The notes under the pieces: model-generated
Databases searched by the model: none
What the model was told of the DNA's origin: nothing
Seen by the model: the letters and a program-made list of their open reading frames with translations, nothing else
In this document: piece by piece, positions 62,515 to 64,000 of the stretch
Numbering within the stretch: the stretch's first letter is position 1
How the letters are laid out: each line of letters begins with the position of its first letter
Made by a program: the position numbers and the translations under genes
NCBI GenBank assembly: GCA_035517775.1
Contig: DATIYF010000024.1
Coordinates: 124,001 to 188,000, forward strand
Length of the DNA: 64,000 nt
From: DATIYF01 sp035517775
GTDB lineage: Bacteria; Acidobacteriota; Terriglobia; Terriglobales; Acidobacteriaceae
Direction: 5' to 3'

Positions 62515-63183
62515 TCAGGAGCTGCTGCCGGCCGCGGCCTGAAACATCTCCAGGTAACGCTGCAGACGCTCCTGGCCGGTTTCGTCGAGGCCTGTGAATT
62601 CGATGCCCATGCCCACGCCGGGGTCGCTGGCGCGGATGACGCCGTTGGTGACAACCTTTTCCTGATTGAGCCAGAAGGTAACGCTCAGGTGCGTGCCCAG
62701 AGGCAGCGGAGTCAGCGACTCGACATAACATCCCCGGCCGCTTATGTCTGAGGCGGAAGTCTGCATGTGCGCCCCGCCGCCGCGCTCATCCCGCAGCTCG
62801 AGCGGAAAGCGCACCTTAAAGCGCGGATACTGGCGTTTGTTCGAGCCGCTGGGGGCGGCGCGTCCAGGCACCTTCGGGGCCGCGGCGGCCTCCGCCGGCC
62901 AGGGACACTGCTGCCCGGGCATGAGCTGCACCTCGGCCAGAATGCGCTGCGGCAGTCCGGCATCCTTCACTCTCAGCACGCGGAAGCGCGCCTTCTTGTC
63001 CTCGTGCTGAACCCCGATCACTTCTTCCGTCTTCAGCGCATGCTCAATGCCGGAAAGCAGCGCGCTCTCACTGGTCAGGTTGCGCGCCATCACGTTTTGA
63101 AAAAAAGGACGGCCCTCCGCATTCATGCCCCAAATGCGCACCAGAAGCTGCGGCCCGCCCTGCGATTCTGCCTGCGTCTCCAT
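62515..63183 (-). CDS. PilZ-domain protein
   Basis: With ATG 63183 the protein is 222 residues. The N-terminal half is a YcgR-like or unique domain. The C-terminal PilZ domain (about 115-215) has the c-di-GMP binding arginines in RQYPRFKVRF (RxxxR) and DISGRG (DxSxxG), both complete. It probably senses cyclic di-GMP and may modulate pili or exopolysaccharide. Confidence 0.85.
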   Translation of the reverse strand: METQAESQGGPQLLVRIWGMNAEGRPFFQNVMARNLTSESALLSGIEHALKTEEVIGVQHEDKKARFRVLRVKDAGLPQRILAEVQLMPGQQCPWPAEAAAAPKVPGRAAPSGSNKRQYPRFKVRFPLELRDERGGGAHMQTSASDISGRGCYVESLTPLPLGTHLSVTFWLNQEKVVTNGVIRASDPGVGMGIEFTGLDETGQERLQRYLEMFQAAAGSSS

Positions 63184-63286
63184 GGAATGAAACGGTCCGG
63201 TGTTCCCTCCGTGGCTCGCACAATCATAACCTGCCTGTGCCGCCCCGCGGTTATGAACTAGATGCACCTAAAGTAACCACGGCTGC

Positions 63287-64000
63287 TTAGGCCAGCTCGC
63301 GGTAGGAGATGAGTTCGATGCCGTTGCGGGCAAAAAGATGGCGGGTCTCGGCCGCAGTCAGGATCGCCAGCTCCCGCTCCCGCGACTGCCGCAGCCGGGT
63401 GCGCACCTTCTGCAGCTGGGCGTCGTAGTAGCCGGGGTGGCAGACGAATTCCCAGGTCCCCTCCGGGATATGGTCCACAATCCAGGCAAACAGGCGCTGG
63501 CCCAGAGAGCCGGTGGCGGCGATCCCGAAGGTGCCGCTGGGGGTGGAAAGTCCGGCGGCCGCCACACGCTCGCGAAACGCCTGCGCCCACACGCTGGTCG
63601 CGCCCGAGGCCAGTTCACGCCTTCCCAGTCCCGGCCAGCGGGCGAACTGCTTCAGGCGGAAGGGCGCAAAGGGATTGCGGACGGCATGCACGCCGCAGGC
63701 CTGCGCCGCCCGCAGCAGCGGCTGGAGCACAAAGGGCAGAACGTGCAGGTGCTTGTGAGTATCCACGTGCGTGACGGTCAGCCCGGCCGATTGCAGCTTG
63801 CGGATCTGCGCCGCCGCCTCGGCTTCGATCTCGCTTGCGTCCAGTTGGCCGCGCAGCGCTCGATAGGCAAAACCGCTCCAGCCGTCATAGAAGTGCGCGC
63901 CTTCCGCATCGCAGCGTTCGATCAGGCTTGGCACCTTGAAGGCGGGCAGCGCCGGCGACCCATCGGCCAGTACGACGTGGCAGCCCACGCTCAGGCGCGG
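63287..64000 (-). CDS. YdjC/HpnK-type carbohydrate deacetylase (N-terminus outside window)
   Basis: The reading frame is open to the window edge, and the in-frame sequence PRLSVGCHVVLADG at the edge matches the second motif of the family, so about 40-60 N-terminal residues are missing. The His-containing THVDTHKHLHVLP and VHAVRNPFAP are typical. The protein is a ChbG/YdjC-like deacetylase, resembling HpnK of hopanoid clusters. Divalent metal-dependent deacetylation is likely. Confidence 0.85.
   Translation of the reverse strand, partial: PRLSVGCHVVLADGSPALPAFKVPSLIERCDAEGAHFYDGWSGFAYRALRGQLDASEIEAEAAAQIRKLQSAGLTVTHVDTHKHLHVLPFVLQPLLRAAQACGVHAVRNPFAPFRLKQFARWPGLGRRELASGATSVWAQAFRERVAAAGLSTPSGTFGIAATGSLGQRLFAWIVDHIPEGTWEFVCHPGYYDAQLQKVRTRLRQSRERELAILTAAETRHLFARNGIELISYRELA

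Overview
The window is about 60% GC and gene-dense, and it reads as a chromosomal segment from a member of the Acidobacteriota (Terriglobia-like). The pointers are type IV pilins beginning MRKQKGFSLIELLIVVAI, a very large SBBP-repeat/Ig-like secreted protein, an ECF sigma/anti-sigma/DUF4097 operon, a bacillithiol-type BshA, a SecA of about 1000 residues and several paired M16 peptidases. This assignment is inference from gene families. There is no rRNA and no intact tRNA, and I found no CRISPR array, prophage or IS element.

Layout. 1-3 kb (minus): a truncated secreted-protein start, shikimate kinase, a DUF4097 protein, an anti-sigma factor and an ECF sigma factor. 3.2-11 kb: two MFS transporters, one next to a LacI-type palindrome, two small exported proteins, and a 1157-residue SBBP-repeat protein. 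11.3-22.9 kb (plus): the most unusual block, a compact run of acyl-metabolism genes. It holds a degenerate HAD fused to a fatty acyl reductase, an SDR reductase, a polysaccharide pyruvyl transferase-like protein, a small ABM-like protein, an acyl-CoA/ACP ligase, a crotonase, a free-standing acyl carrier protein, a second AMP-forming ligase and a lipid kinase, followed by a split thioredoxin/VKOR disulfide system. 23-25.6 kb (minus): an ABC-2 exporter operon. 25.8-29.8 kb (minus): a pilin locus with three pilins and a TMTC-like O-mannosyltransferase; the two pilins that arose by tandem duplication have matched sigma-54-type promoters and distal TGACA/TGTCA boxes. 30-39 kb: a Rieske oxygenase, a SpoIIE-type phosphatase, a radical SAM protein, an acyltransferase-like membrane protein, tandem Xer recombinases, DUF72 and a LigD polymerase-domain protein. 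39-48 kb: an active/inactive M16 peptidase pair, a GIDE-domain membrane protein, a degenerate HD-GYP protein and a trifunctional AMP ligase-ACP-PlsC protein. 48-64 kb: mostly housekeeping genes (secA, isocitrate dehydrogenase, nrdR, thrC, alanyl-tRNA editing, bshA) mixed with a flippase-like protein, a lytic transglycosylase, a HAD phosphatase, a TPR protein, a LytS-type kinase, a PilZ protein and a truncated YdjC/HpnK-type deacetylase.

How the parts may work together. The 11.3-21.2 kb acyl cluster has everything needed to activate a fatty acid, carry it on ACP and reduce it to an aldehyde or alcohol, so it could make fatty alcohols, wax-like or ether-type lipids. The free-standing ligase-ACP-acyltransferase gene at 45-48 kb could join the same lipid chemistry. 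The pilin block looks like a self-contained, sigma-54-controlled surface module with its own candidate glycosyltransferase. Start codons were revised wherever a Shine-Dalgarno sequence, a signal peptide or the start of the conserved domain made another start better.
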